Positions 1-8,069 of a stretch of 64,000 bases of DNA are shown piece by piece. Within the stretch, counting starts at the first letter, position 1. Every line of letters begins with the position of its first letter. This DNA comes from Polyangiaceae bacterium (GTDB taxonomy: Bacteria; Myxococcota_A; Polyangia; Polyangiales; Polyangiaceae). A program made the position numbers and the translations under genes. Below the pieces are notes generated by a model. It was not told where the DNA came from. It saw only the letters and a list, made by a program, of their open reading frames with translations, and did no database searches. The DNA lies in assembly GCA_019637295.1 (NCBI GenBank), contig JAHBVX010000004.1, forward strand, positions 62,001 through 126,000, given 5' to 3'.

Positions 1-780
1 ACGGTCGAGATCGCGAGCTTGCTGACCGGCGAGACCAAGATCGCCTTCGAGAACTCCCCCGGCACCGGCGCCGTCGCGGCGACCGCCCTCGGCCCCAACC
101 ACGTCTTCTGGGAGACCGGCGGCCTGTGGTCCCGCCACCTGAAGACCGGCGTCGCCAAGAAGCTGACCCTTGGTTGCTTCTCGTACTGCCCTACCGAGTC
201 GCTCGTGCTGTGTGACAACGGCCGCATCTACACCATCGATCCCGACACCGGCGAGCTGAAACACCTCGACTACGGCGCCGCTTGGCAGACCGACGGCGCC
301 TGCTCCCCCGGTCGCACTCAGTACGCCTGGGTCGACTACCGCGATCCGCCCGGTCCCGGTTCGGGCTGGCTCCAGCGCAGCGGCGGCGAGATCTACGTGC
401 ACGATCTCGCCAAGAAGAAGACGACGCGGGTCACCTTCGACTCGCCCGGCGAACCGCGCGGGAAGGTGTATCCGGCCATCGCGGGCAAGTGGGTGGTCTG
501 GAGCGAGCCGCCCGATGGGGTCGACGCCAATCCCGACACCCTCAGCTCGCTCCAGTACTCCTCTACGACGCTCGGCTCACTCGACCTGAGCACCGGGCAG
601 CGCTGCCGCTTGACGACCGACGCGGCGGGCCCTTTGGGATTCAAGTCACTGCACGGACGCGTGCTCTATGCGTCCTGGCTCGACAAGATCGCCAACGAAA
701 AACGCCTCGTGGCCCTCGAGCTCGACCACCCCGCCCTCGAGTGGTCCTGCTGGCCCACCCCAGGCTGGACGCCCCCATGA
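1..780 (+). CDS. beta-propeller-like (TolB/WD40-type) protein, 5' truncated by window edge
   Basis: The reading frame is open from the first base, so the gene starts outside the window; the visible part is about 259 residues. It contains repeated blade-like units with aromatic/Gly patterns (HVFWETGGLW, GRIYTIDPDTGEL, GEIYVHDLAKKK, GSLDLSTGQ), as in proteins that fold as beta-propellers and read out values per blade. No catalytic motif is visible. Its TGA overlaps the ATG of the following lipoprotein remnant (ATGA), suggesting the two were once translationally coupled. Function unknown; a TolB-like periplasmic or surface repeat protein is the likeliest class. Confidence 0.55.
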   Translation, partial: TVEIASLLTGETKIAFENSPGTGAVAATALGPNHVFWETGGLWSRHLKTGVAKKLTLGCFSYCPTESLVLCDNGRIYTIDPDTGELKHLDYGAAWQTDGACSPGRTQYAWVDYRDPPGPGSGWLQRSGGEIYVHDLAKKKTTRVTFDSPGEPRGKVYPAIAGKWVVWSEPPDGVDANPDTLSSLQYSSTTLGSLDLSTGQRCRLTTDAAGPLGFKSLHGRVLYASWLDKIANEKRLVALELDHPALEWSCWPTPGWTPP

Positions 781-960
781 CCCCGAGCACCCTCGGCGGC
801 GTCGCTATCGCGGCAGGGGTAGCGCTTAGCCTACTCGCGGGCTGCCCGGGCGACGACGGGCCCGCGGGCACGGGCGCGACGGGCGGCACTGGTGGCCTCG
901 GCTCCGGCGGAAGCGCCGGCAGCGCGGGCGCGGCGGCTGCGACGCGGCGGCGCGCACACA
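777..960 (+). pseudogene. lipoprotein gene remnant cut off by transposase debris
   Basis: The ATG overlaps the upstream stop. The start of the product is a clear lipoprotein signal: a hydrophobic stretch ending in SLLAGC (lipobox), then an acidic/Gly-Ser-Ala spacer (TGGTGGLGSGGSAGS) like those of the other lipoproteins in this window. Around 955-965 the sequence stops looking like a lipoprotein and the next frame encodes transposase-like sequence. The frame itself runs to a stop at 998 in Arg-rich nonsense. No downstream mature domain survives, so this is read as a gene truncated by insertion or deletion. Confidence 0.6.
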
Positions 961-961
961 G

Positions 962-1246
962 CGACGCGTTGGACGTCCATCCAAGGCGGCGAAGCTGACC
1001 GACCGGGTGAAGCAGTGGCTCGGCGAGGATCCGGGTCTGCCGACGCAGGAGTTGCTGCGTCGCGCGAAGGAGTCGGGGTACACCGGCAAGAAGACCGCGC
1101 AGCTCGAAGCCTGGCACGCTGAGGTGAACACGCAGACGCCGTCGAGGGCGGCCGGGTGCCAACAGAAGATTGCCGAGAAGATCGTCGAGAAGGGAGCCGA
1201 CTACCTGCTCGCGCTCATGAGCAACCAGCCGCTGTTGCATCGCCCA
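962..1246 (+). mobile_element. mosaic of IS transposase fragments (IstA-like HTH part joined to ISAs1-like part)
   Basis: In one frame the sequence first resembles the N-terminal helix-turn-helix region of IS21-type transposases (GRPSKAAKLTDRV, KQWLGEDPGL, LLRRAKESGYTGKK), then around 1146 changes to a stretch typical of ISAs1/DDE transposases (GCQQKIAEKIVEKGADYLLAL, followed by NQPLLH). Both parts are far shorter than a transposase and no ends or catalytic triad are present. This is a scar of at least two elements and the likely cause of the truncated lipoprotein upstream. Family assignments rest on motif memory only. Confidence 0.55.
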
Positions 1247-1345
1247 ACGCGCAACGCGCCGCGCTCATCCCTCATCCCTCATCCCTCATCCCTCATCCCT
1301 CATCCCTCATCCCTCTTCCCTCTTCCCGCTGCCCCCTGCCCCTGA
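1243..1345 (+). repeat. low-complexity block: seven TCATCCC heptamers, then two TCTTCCC, copy 1
   Basis: A lead-in of CCAACGCGCAACGCGCCGCG is followed by seven perfect tandem copies of TCATCCC (1265-1313), two of TCTTCCC (1314-1327) and a CTGCCCC-rich tail. No gene is supported here; the open frames through it are repeat artefacts. A second, diverged copy lies at 1469-1580. Confidence 0.8.
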
Positions 1346-1352
1346 AGTCGCA

Positions 1353-1429
1353 GGCCGCGTCGAGGACGCCGAAGGCGCCGCGCCAGCGGACCGAGCACGC
1401 GAAGCGTGCGAAGGGTCCTCGACGCGGCC
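1353..1429. repeat. nested inverted repeat between the two low-complexity blocks
   Basis: A perfect 15-bp inverted repeat (GGCCGCGTCGAGGAC at 1353-1367 and its complement at 1415-1429) encloses a second hairpin of 6-bp arms with a GAA loop (1395-1409). It could fold as a stable nested stem-loop in DNA or RNA. No coding gene spans it. It may belong to the same non-coding repeat element as the flanking CCAACGCGC/TCATCCC blocks. Confidence 0.65.
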
Positions 1430-1468
1430 GAGCACCCGGGCAGACTCGAATCAGCCAAGCCAGCACCC

Positions 1469-1580
1469 ACCCAACGCGCAACGCGCAACGCGCCGCGCTC
1501 ATCCCTCATCCCGCTTCCCCCTGCCCGCTGCCCGCTTCCCCCTGCCCACTGCCCCTGCCCCTGCCCCCTGCCCGCCTTCG
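1469..1580 (+). repeat. low-complexity block, copy 2 (CCAACGCGC lead-in, TCATCCC and CCCTGCCC units)
   Basis: This repeats the lead-in of copy 1 with one extra ACGCGCA unit, then has only two TCATCCC units and a long run of CTGCCC/CTTCCC units to about 1580. It ends about 70 bp before the amidase start. The arrangement copy 1, nested hairpin, copy 2 looks like one composite intergenic element. Confidence 0.7.
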
Positions 1581-1649
1581 CGGCCAACACGGCGCCCCGC
1601 CATTTCATCGCCGTGGCCCAGGACATAGAGTGCCGCCCACTGGACGCTC

Positions 1650-3140
1650 ATGACCGATCCCCTCGACTCCACTCTCCAAGAGCTGACCGCAGCCATCCGC
1701 ACTCGCCGGTTGTCACCGGTGGAGGTCGTGGACGCACACATCCGGCGCATCGAGACGGTAAATCCGCTGGTGAACGCGCTGGTCGCAGCTCGCTTCGACG
1801 AGGCGCGCGACGAAGCGCGCAGCGCGGAGCAACGCCTGGCGTCGGCGTCACCGGAGGAGCTGCCCCCGCTGTTCGGCGTGCCGTGCACGATCAAGGACTT
1901 CTACGCGGTGCGCGGCTTGCCGCAGACGGGTGGGCTCGTCCGACGCCGCGGCGAGATCCCAGAGCGTGACGCCATCGTGGTGGAGCGCCTGCGCGACGCT
2001 GGAGCGATCGTCCTGGGCGTGACCAACGTGCCCGAGGGCGGGCTGTGGCTGGAGAGCGACAATCGTTTGTACGGCCGGACCAACAACCCGTGGGACGTCA
2101 CCCGCACCGCGGGCGGCTCGAGCGGCGGTGAGGGCGCGCTGATCGGCGCGGGAGCCTCACCCTTCGGCATGGGCTCGGACATTGGCGGCTCGATTCGACT
2201 CCCTGCTGCGTTCTGTGGCGTGGCTGGACACAAGCCGACCGCCCGTCTCGTTCCGAACCACGGGCACTGGCCGCCGTTGTCAGGCGAGCACGCCGGCTAC
2301 CTCGTGTGTGGACCGCTGGCGCGCTCGGCGCAGGATCTGATGCCGCTGTTGCGAGTGATCGCGGGTCCGGACGAGCGCGACGCGGAAGCGCGGCCGCTCG
2401 AGCTGGGGGCTCCGTCGGACGTTCGCCTCGACCGGCTGAGGGTGTTCGTAGTCGAGGATGGCCCCGTGAAGCCCGCGGGGGTGGTGCGCGACGCGGTGAG
2501 ACGCGCGGCCCGCGCCCTCGAGGATCGCGGCGCGACGGTGAGGCCGGCGCGACGCGGGATACTGGCGGAGGCGTTCTGGATCTGGGCCGCGATGATGGAC
2601 GACGCGGGCTCGGCCAACTACGCCGAGCTGGTCAGCGGCGACCCCAATTTGCCGGTGCTCCGCGAGCTGCTCCGCGTCGCGCGGGGCCGCTCGAATCACA
2701 CGCTGCCGGTGCTCGCGGTGGTCGCGGCGCAGAAGCTGCTCGGACGACTACCCGGGCGCGGGCTCGACGGGAGCATCTCCCTCGGCCGCGCGCTCCAGCG
2801 TGAGATCGAGTCGCAGCTCGGGGACGACGGCGTGCTCCTGGTGCCGCCCTACTCGCGCCCCGCGCCGCGCCACATGGCGCCGCTGCTCACGCCCTTCGAC
2901 GCGGGCTTCACGGCGGTGTTCAACGTGCTCGGGCTCCCCGGCACGCAGGTCCCCACCGGCTTCGACCACCGGGGCCTACCGGTCGGCGTGCAGGTCATCG
3001 GCAAGCGCGGCAAGGATCACCTGACCATCGCGGTAGCGTGCGCGATCGAAGACGCGCTCGGGCGTCTCGGGCGCGCGCGACCCGAGCTCGCGCCCGAGCG
3101 GTCCCCCCTCAGTGGTAGAGGCCCGAGAGCGTCAGCGTGA
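1650..3140 (+). CDS. amidase signature family hydrolase, FAAH-like
   Basis: Serine amidase of 496 residues, the usual length for the family, hydrolysing carboxamides through a Ser-cisSer-Lys triad. Visible residues are K82 (in PCTIKDF), the GGSSGG loop at 155-160, and the nucleophile S181 in GSDIGGSIR. The block from GGSSGGEGALIG to AFCGVAGHKPT resembles eukaryotic fatty-acid amide hydrolase more than GatA, and no gatB/gatC is nearby, so a free-standing lipid or xenobiotic amidase is more likely than the tRNA amidotransferase. No signal peptide. Its 3' end overlaps the convergent gene downstream by 32 bp. Substrate is not deducible. Confidence 0.88.
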   Translation: MTDPLDSTLQELTAAIRTRRLSPVEVVDAHIRRIETVNPLVNALVAARFDEARDEARSAEQRLASASPEELPPLFGVPCTIKDFYAVRGLPQTGGLVRRRGEIPERDAIVVERLRDAGAIVLGVTNVPEGGLWLESDNRLYGRTNNPWDVTRTAGGSSGGEGALIGAGASPFGMGSDIGGSIRLPAAFCGVAGHKPTARLVPNHGHWPPLSGEHAGYLVCGPLARSAQDLMPLLRVIAGPDERDAEARPLELGAPSDVRLDRLRVFVVEDGPVKPAGVVRDAVRRAARALEDRGATVRPARRGILAEAFWIWAAMMDDAGSANYAELVSGDPNLPVLRELLRVARGRSNHTLPVLAVVAAQKLLGRLPGRGLDGSISLGRALQREIESQLGDDGVLLVPPYSRPAPRHMAPLLTPFDAGFTAVFNVLGLPGTQVPTGFDHRGLPVGVQVIGKRGKDHLTIAVACAIEDALGRLGRARPELAPERSPLSGRGPRASA

Positions 3141-3789
3141 GCCCGCGGGTCGTGGTGGTCAGGTCGGCGCCGTCGGCCGTGTCGCGCGTGATGGTGGACG
3201 TCAACCGCAGCGACGGACCGAGCGACCACTGATCGGCCACCCAGATGTCGTAGCCGAGCCACGCGGCGCCACCGAACCCGCTGCTCTCGCGTCGTTCGCT
3301 TGCGGGTCCGAGCTCGGAGTACTGCACGCGCGCCAGCCCGATGCTTCCGCCGAGGTAGAAGCCGCCGCGGGGATCCGGGAAGCCCTCGATGAAGGGACCG
3401 AGGAGTCCGACGCCGATGCTCGGATCGAGGCCGGTGTCGCGACCGTTCGACTCGAGCTTCGCCGAGGGCAGCGCGTGAGCGAACAGCGCGCCACCGATGA
3501 CCAGCCCGGGGCTCGGCGTTCCCGCGATGCGCAAGTCCAAGGCCAGATCCATGCCGCTCGACTCCAGGGTCGAGTCGAGCACGTCGTCGTCGATGGAGAT
3601 GCCGAGGGCGCCGGTGCCGAGCCCGACCCGCAGGTAGAACCCGTCGTGCACGCGCTCGGTGCGCGCCACCGGCGGCTCGGGGGCAGGCGCCGCGCTGGTC
3701 ACGTCGATGCCCGACTCGGCCGCCGGCTCCTCGGCGAGCGAGACGGCGGGCGTGAAGACCGCGAGGGCGGCGAACTTCCAGGCACTCAT
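3109..3789 (-). CDS. exported outer-membrane-beta-barrel-like protein
   Basis: 226 residues starting at ATG 3789, where a short hydrophobic signal (KFAALAVFTPAVSLAEE) begins; longer upstream frame lacks a signal. After a Pro/Ala-rich linker the protein alternates Gly/aromatic beta-strand-like segments (GFYLRVGLGTGALGI, GGFYLGGSIGLARVQYS, GFGGAAWLGYDIWV) and ends LTLSGLYH with a terminal aromatic-type strand, as in small beta-barrels of myxobacteria. No enzyme motif. Convergent with the amidase, which it overlaps by 32 bp. Probably an outer-membrane or envelope protein of unknown role. Confidence 0.6.
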   Translation of the reverse strand: MSAWKFAALAVFTPAVSLAEEPAAESGIDVTSAAPAPEPPVARTERVHDGFYLRVGLGTGALGISIDDDVLDSTLESSGMDLALDLRIAGTPSPGLVIGGALFAHALPSAKLESNGRDTGLDPSIGVGLLGPFIEGFPDPRGGFYLGGSIGLARVQYSELGPASERRESSGFGGAAWLGYDIWVADQWSLGPSLRLTSTITRDTADGADLTTTTRGLTLTLSGLYH

Positions 3790-3838
3790 GCGCGCCGACG
3801 CGTGTAGCACGTCCCCGGCCGGATGGTGAGTGCCCCGG

Positions 3839-4609
3839 TCAAGGACCGCCCGCACCAGCGACGTACGCGGCGATGTGCCCGTGCAGGGCGGCGCGCATCG
3901 CCGGGGGGATCTGGTGCCCGACGTCGCCGAAGGAGTCGAAGCGAGCGTCGTAGCCCTTCTGCGCCAGGGCGCCGATGGCGCGGTAGCCGTCCGCCTCTGG
4001 CACGAGCGAGTCCTTGGCGCCGTGCAGCGCCTGCACCCGCGGCGCGTCCGCCACCTCCGTCCGGGGAAACAGCGGCGGCGGGAGCAGTCCACCGACCGGG
4101 ATGGCCATGCCGATGGCCTCGGGGTGGCGCGCGGCGATGGTGAAGCTCAGCATTCCTCCCTGCGAGAAGCCTGTGACGAGCGGCTTGCCGAGCGTGGGAC
4201 GCTGCGCCGCGAGCTCGCCGATGGCGCGAGCCACTCGCGCCGCGGGCTCAGTCAGCGCGCGGGCACGAGCGGCGTCGTCGGCGTCCGGGCGAAACGGGAA
4301 CCACGAGAAGCCGGCGCCGTGCGGCGTCGGGGCCTGCAGCACGACCACGCGCGCCCGCGCGCCCAAGCCGTCGAACAGTCCCATGAAGCTCGCGGCGTCG
4401 TCTCCCAAGCCGTGCAGCGCGACGACCAACGGCAACCGCTCCTCGGCTCGCGCGCCCCCAGTGACCCGCTCGACCGCCAGGAGCCCCGCAGGTCGCAGGG
4501 GCGCGGCGGCGCGGGCCGAGGCGCTCGGCGTCGCCGTGCTGGCCGTCGGACGACTCTCGCAGGACCCCAACGCCAGCGTGACCAGTGCGATCGTCAGGGT
4601 CCGGAGCAC
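3839..4609 (-). CDS. lipoprotein carboxylesterase/phospholipase-type alpha/beta hydrolase
   Basis: 256 residues. The signal ends LALGSC, so C17 is a probable lipidated Cys. The fold markers of the carboxylesterase/phospholipase group follow: oxyanion region LVVALHGLGDD (61-71), nucleophile elbow GFSQGG with S149, acid in ALHGAKDSLVP and His in FGDVGHQIP. It should hydrolyse short-chain or lysophospholipid esters on the envelope. It starts only 84 bp from the divergent LNS2 lipoprotein at 4693, so a shared promoter region is likely. Confidence 0.8.
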   Translation of the reverse strand: MLRTLTIALVTLALGSCESRPTASTATPSASARAAAPLRPAGLLAVERVTGGARAEERLPLVVALHGLGDDAASFMGLFDGLGARARVVVLQAPTPHGAGFSWFPFRPDADDAARARALTEPAARVARAIGELAAQRPTLGKPLVTGFSQGGMLSFTIAARHPEAIGMAIPVGGLLPPPLFPRTEVADAPRVQALHGAKDSLVPEADGYRAIGALAQKGYDARFDSFGDVGHQIPPAMRAALHGHIAAYVAGAGGP

Positions 4610-4692
4610 GGGGGCGCAACGCTAGCGCGTTCGGCTCTCGGAGGTCGAGCTTTCACGCGGCCGTCACACGAGCTACACTGCGTGACTCTCGG

Positions 4693-5883
4693 ATGGCGCT
4701 CGCGTTGCGGTTACCCTTCTTGCTCGCTGCCTTCGCGCTGCTCGCCTGCGGGGCGGAAGAGTCCGACCCAGGCTACGCGAGCTCCGGCGGAAAGACTGGG
4801 AGCGGCGGGAGCGCCGGCTCCGGCGGCTCGGGCGTCGGCGGCTTCTCGGCCATGGGCGGCACGGGCGGCACGGGCGCCACGGGTGGCTTGGGCTCGGGTG
4901 GTCTGGCGGGCAGCGCCGGCTCCGGCGGACAAGCGTCGTGCCCACCCGCGCCAGCGTGCGACTCGGCGTTGCCGAACGTGGGCCCGAAGCGCAGCTGGAA
5001 GCACAGCGTGTCGTCCCCGGTCATCGTGGCCACGGGCTTTCCCAACCATCGCGGGCGGGATCTGATCCTGCGCCCGAACGACGAGCAGTGGGTGATCGGC
5101 AAGTTCGCCTACGGCGTGGTCGACAAGGATCTGAAAGACGAAGAGGTCGACGTCTGGCTCGACCGCGACTGCGGGGGCAGCTGGGAGAAGCTCGGCACCA
5201 CGCTCACCACCGCGACGGACGGACAACACCCGACAGTGGAAGGCGTGACGGACAGCGGAGGGCGCGTCTACTTCCAGCTCCCCAGCTCGAAGAGGGTCGG
5301 GCTCGGCCGCCACCGCTTCCAGCTGGTGGTCGCTGGGGACTTGAGCAGCACGGACGTGTACTTCGACGTCATCCCGAGCGGCACCAAGTATTTCGTCAGC
5401 GACGTGGACGGCACCCTCACCACGCAAGAGACCGAAGAGTACGGCGCCCTGCTCACCGCGTCGGTGTCGAGCGCCAACCCGAGCTCACCCCAGGCGCTGA
5501 CGGCGCTCGCGAACCAGGGCTATCGTCCCTACTACCTCACCGCTCGGCCCGAGTTCCTGGTGGGTCGTACCCGCGAGTTCATCACGGTGCATGGCTACCC
5601 GCCGGGCATCGTGCGCACGACCACCGGGCTCGGCGCGCTGGGCTCGGCTGCGGTGGGCTTCAAGAAGCCTGCCATCGAGGACGCGCAGTCCCGTGGCGCG
5701 ATCATCGAGTACGCCTTCGGCAACAAGGACTCGGACGCGGAGGCCTTCTTCGTGACCAACGTGCAGCCCGCGGCGCACCGCATCTTCTTCCAGTTCACGG
5801 ACGCGGCGTACGGCGGCCGGCGCATCGAGTCCTACGCCGAGCTGCTCGGGGAGTTCTCGGCGCTGCCGAGCGTGTGTCCGTAG
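4693..5883 (+). CDS. lipoprotein with C-terminal LNS2/lipin-type HAD domain
   Basis: 396 residues from ATG 4693, chosen because the signal peptide starts there (MALALRLPFLLAAFALLAC, lipidated C19); the open frame extends further upstream without a signal. A Gly/Ser-rich spacer runs to about residue 80. The middle is a beta-rich domain. The C-terminal part has the HAD motif DVDGTLT (D237, D239) and the conserved lipin features YGALLT, NQGYRPYYLTARP and GYPPGIVRTT, i.e. an LNS2 domain as in phosphatidate phosphatases of the lipin/Smp2 group. A secreted phosphatase acting on phospholipid headgroups is inferred. Confidence 0.75.
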   Translation: MALALRLPFLLAAFALLACGAEESDPGYASSGGKTGSGGSAGSGGSGVGGFSAMGGTGGTGATGGLGSGGLAGSAGSGGQASCPPAPACDSALPNVGPKRSWKHSVSSPVIVATGFPNHRGRDLILRPNDEQWVIGKFAYGVVDKDLKDEEVDVWLDRDCGGSWEKLGTTLTTATDGQHPTVEGVTDSGGRVYFQLPSSKRVGLGRHRFQLVVAGDLSSTDVYFDVIPSGTKYFVSDVDGTLTTQETEEYGALLTASVSSANPSSPQALTALANQGYRPYYLTARPEFLVGRTREFITVHGYPPGIVRTTTGLGALGSAAVGFKKPAIEDAQSRGAIIEYAFGNKDSDAEAFFVTNVQPAAHRIFFQFTDAAYGGRRIESYAELLGEFSALPSVCP

Positions 5884-5912
5884 CCGCGCCGGGTTTGCTA
5901 TCGTTCGGCGGC

Positions 5913-6806
5913 GTGGGAGACCTCCGCACCGATCGCCTGCTCCTGCGGCGCTGGCGCGCCACCGATCGCGAGCCCTTCGCCCGGCTGAACGCGGATCCGG
6001 AGGTCATGCGCTACTTCCCCGCGTCGCTCACGCGCGGAGAGAGCGATCAGCTCGCGGAGCGCATCGACGCGAGCTTCGACGAGCACGGCCTGGGGCTGTA
6101 CGCCGTCGAGCTGCGCGAGGGCGGCGCGTTCATCGGCTTCGTCGGGCTGAGCCTGGCGTCCTTCGACGCCCACTTCACCCCCGCCGTGGAGATCGGCTGG
6201 CGCCTGGCGCGGGAGGCCTGGGGCCAGGGCTTCGCCAGCGAGGCCGGCCACGCCGTGCTGGCGCGCGCCAGAGAGCTGCGGCTCTCCGAGCTGGTGTCTT
6301 TCACGACGCGGACCAACGTCCCCTCCAGAAACGTGATGGAGCGGCTCGGCATGACCCACTGCCGGGAGGGTGACTTCGAGCATCCGAGGGTGCCGCTCGG
6401 TCACCCGCTTCGCCCGCACGTGCTGTATCGCCTCGCGCTGCGGCCCCGTCGCCGAGTGTTCGTGTACGGTTCCTTGCTCCCGGGGGAAGCGAACCACGCC
6501 GTCCTCGCCGGCGCGCTGCCCGAGGGGGCCGCCGCCTCCCGCCCCGGCTTCGAGCTGCGGGATCTCGGGCCCTACCCGGGCATGGTCCGCGCCGAGAGCG
6601 GCGTGGTGTACGGCCAAGTGTTCGGCGTGGACGCCCACCTGCTCGCCGAGCTGGACCGCTTCGAGGGCCACCCGGAGCTGTATCGGCGCACGCCGATTCG
6701 CCTCGCGGACGACACCTGGGCGGAGGCGTACCTGCTCGCCGAGCGGCACGCAGCGGGGCATCCGGTGATCCCTTCGGGTCGTTGGCGTCGCGCAGCGCCG
6801 GGCTGA
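5913..6806 (+). CDS. fusion of GNAT acetyltransferase and gamma-glutamylcyclotransferase-like domain
   Basis: 297 residues from GTG 5913 (VGDLRTDRLLLRRW, the typical start of RimJ-like GNATs). The N-terminal 175 residues are a GNAT domain: EIGWRLAREAWGQGFASEA is the acetyl-CoA-binding loop and NVPSRNVMERLGM the last helix. After HVLYRLALRPRR a GGCT/AIG2 domain starts: FVYGSLLPGEANHAVL with Y185-G186-S187 and acid E251 in LDRFEGHPELYRR. Both parts look intact and in one frame. The acetyltransferase part probably modifies an N-terminus or small amine; the second part may cyclise a gamma-glutamyl amine. Its stop is 2 bp from the convergent HAD gene's stop. Confidence 0.8.
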   Translation: MGDLRTDRLLLRRWRATDREPFARLNADPEVMRYFPASLTRGESDQLAERIDASFDEHGLGLYAVELREGGAFIGFVGLSLASFDAHFTPAVEIGWRLAREAWGQGFASEAGHAVLARARELRLSELVSFTTRTNVPSRNVMERLGMTHCREGDFEHPRVPLGHPLRPHVLYRLALRPRRRVFVYGSLLPGEANHAVLAGALPEGAAASRPGFELRDLGPYPGMVRAESGVVYGQVFGVDAHLLAELDRFEGHPELYRRTPIRLADDTWAEAYLLAERHAAGHPVIPSGRWRRAAPG

Positions 6807-6808
6807 CG

Positions 6809-7387
6809 TCAGCCGATCCCATACGCGGCGAGCTGCCGTCGCACCTGCTCGGCGCTCTCGAAGTGGATGGCGGCCATGCCCACCGCGGCGGCGCCGTCGC
6901 AGTTCTTCTGCCGATCGTCGATGAAGATGCACTGGGCGGGGTCGCGGCCGAGGACGCGCGCCGCGTGCGCGTAGGCCTCCGGCTCCGGCTTGCGGTAGCC
7001 GGTGGTGCACGACACGAAGGACCACTTCACGAAGCGCGATACCTCGAGCTCTTCCTCGATCCAGCGGTACCAAACCGGATAGTTCGACAGGGCGTGCATC
7101 TCCACGCCCTGCTCGTGCAGCTCCTCGAGCAGCGCCTCCACGCCGTCCATGAACCGGTACGATTCGCGCACGTGACGCTCGAAGCGAGCCGCGTCGATGG
7201 GGCGGCGATCCGTGAACATGGTCCGGAGGTACTCGTCCGGCGTGAGGCGGCCGTGCTCGAGCTCGATCCACGCGCCGCCGTGCTTCTGCGCCAAGAGCTC
7301 CTCCCGGGTGAGGCCGAAATAGGCTGGGATCTCCCGGTTGAAGGGGTCGTACACCAGCGTGTCCATCACGTCCCAGAGCAGCACCAT
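6809..7387 (-). CDS. HAD-superfamily hydrolase with DVMDT motif
   Basis: 192 residues. Motif I reads WDVMDTL: nucleophile D6 is kept, but the usual general-acid Asp two residues later is Met8 and the Gly is D9. The same DVMDT variant occurs, as I recall, in a plant and bacterial HAD subgroup, so it is a family trait and not decay. Motif II is ALSNYP, motif III Lys lies in TTGYRKPEPEAY, and motif IV is FIDDRQKN. The cap is the helical alpha1 type. Substrate unknown; phosphatase or phosphotransfer activity may be altered by the missing acid. Confidence 0.8.
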   Translation of the reverse strand: MVLLWDVMDTLVYDPFNREIPAYFGLTREELLAQKHGGAWIELEHGRLTPDEYLRTMFTDRRPIDAARFERHVRESYRFMDGVEALLEELHEQGVEMHALSNYPVWYRWIEEELEVSRFVKWSFVSCTTGYRKPEPEAYAHAARVLGRDPAQCIFIDDRQKNCDGAAAVGMAAIHFESAEQVRRQLAAYGIG

Positions 7388-7456
7388 CTCGCGCGGCCGA
7401 GCCTACCACGCGATCCGATCGCCCCGCCGGCGCCAGAAGTGGTAGACCGCGCGCTC

Positions 7457-8065
7457 ATGAGCCAGCAGCGCCCCGCCCACCGCGCCGAGCGCCTGCTCCG
7501 CAGCCAGACCGCCGCGGGCTGGGCCCCCTGCGCCGCGGACGATCTGAACGCGACGCTCGCGGACCACGCACACTGCGAGAAGAAGGCGGCGGCTAGCGCC
7601 ATCGCGCTGATCAACGACTACCCGAGCGACGACGCGCTCGTGTCGGCGCTCGGGCGCCTCGCGGAGGAAGAGCTGGGCCATTTCCGCGAAGTTCACGCGC
7701 GGCTCCTGCAGCGAGGGGTCGCGCTCGGACGCGACGCGGGCGACCCCTACGCCCGGGCGCTGCTCGCGCGCGTTCGCCAGCCCAACGACGAGCGCAAGCT
7801 CGATCGCTTGCTGGTTTGCGCGCTGATCGAGGCTCGCTCCTGCGAACGATTTCGGCTCCTGGCGGAGGAGCTGTCACGCCGGGGCGAGCAGGACCTCGCC
7901 GCCTGGTTCAGCCGGCTCGAGGCCAGCGAGGCCGGGCACGCGGGCTTGTTCGTGCACCTGGCTCGCGAGCGCTTCGGTGCGCAAGCGGACGCCCGGCTCG
8001 ACGCGCTGACCCGTGACGAAGCGAGCATCGTCGCGAGCCTGCCCAACCTGCCCCGCATTCATTGA
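7457..8065 (+). CDS. miaE: tRNA-(ms2io6A)-hydroxylase
   Basis: 202 residues from ATG 7457. MiaE is a ferritin-like diiron monooxygenase that hydroxylates the isopentenyl side chain of ms2i6A at tRNA position 37. Diiron ligands appear in the expected pattern: LADHAHCEKKAAASA (Glu and nearby His), EEELGHFREVH (ExxH), then ALIEARSCERF and EASEAGHAGLF (ExxH). Length fits the short form of the family. Divergent from the HAD gene by about 70 bp and stops 4 bp before the convergent protease gene. Confidence 0.87.
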   Translation: MSQQRPAHRAERLLRSQTAAGWAPCAADDLNATLADHAHCEKKAAASAIALINDYPSDDALVSALGRLAEEELGHFREVHARLLQRGVALGRDAGDPYARALLARVRQPNDERKLDRLLVCALIEARSCERFRLLAEELSRRGEQDLAAWFSRLEASEAGHAGLFVHLARERFGAQADARLDALTRDEASIVASLPNLPRIH

Positions 8066-8069
8066 TGCT

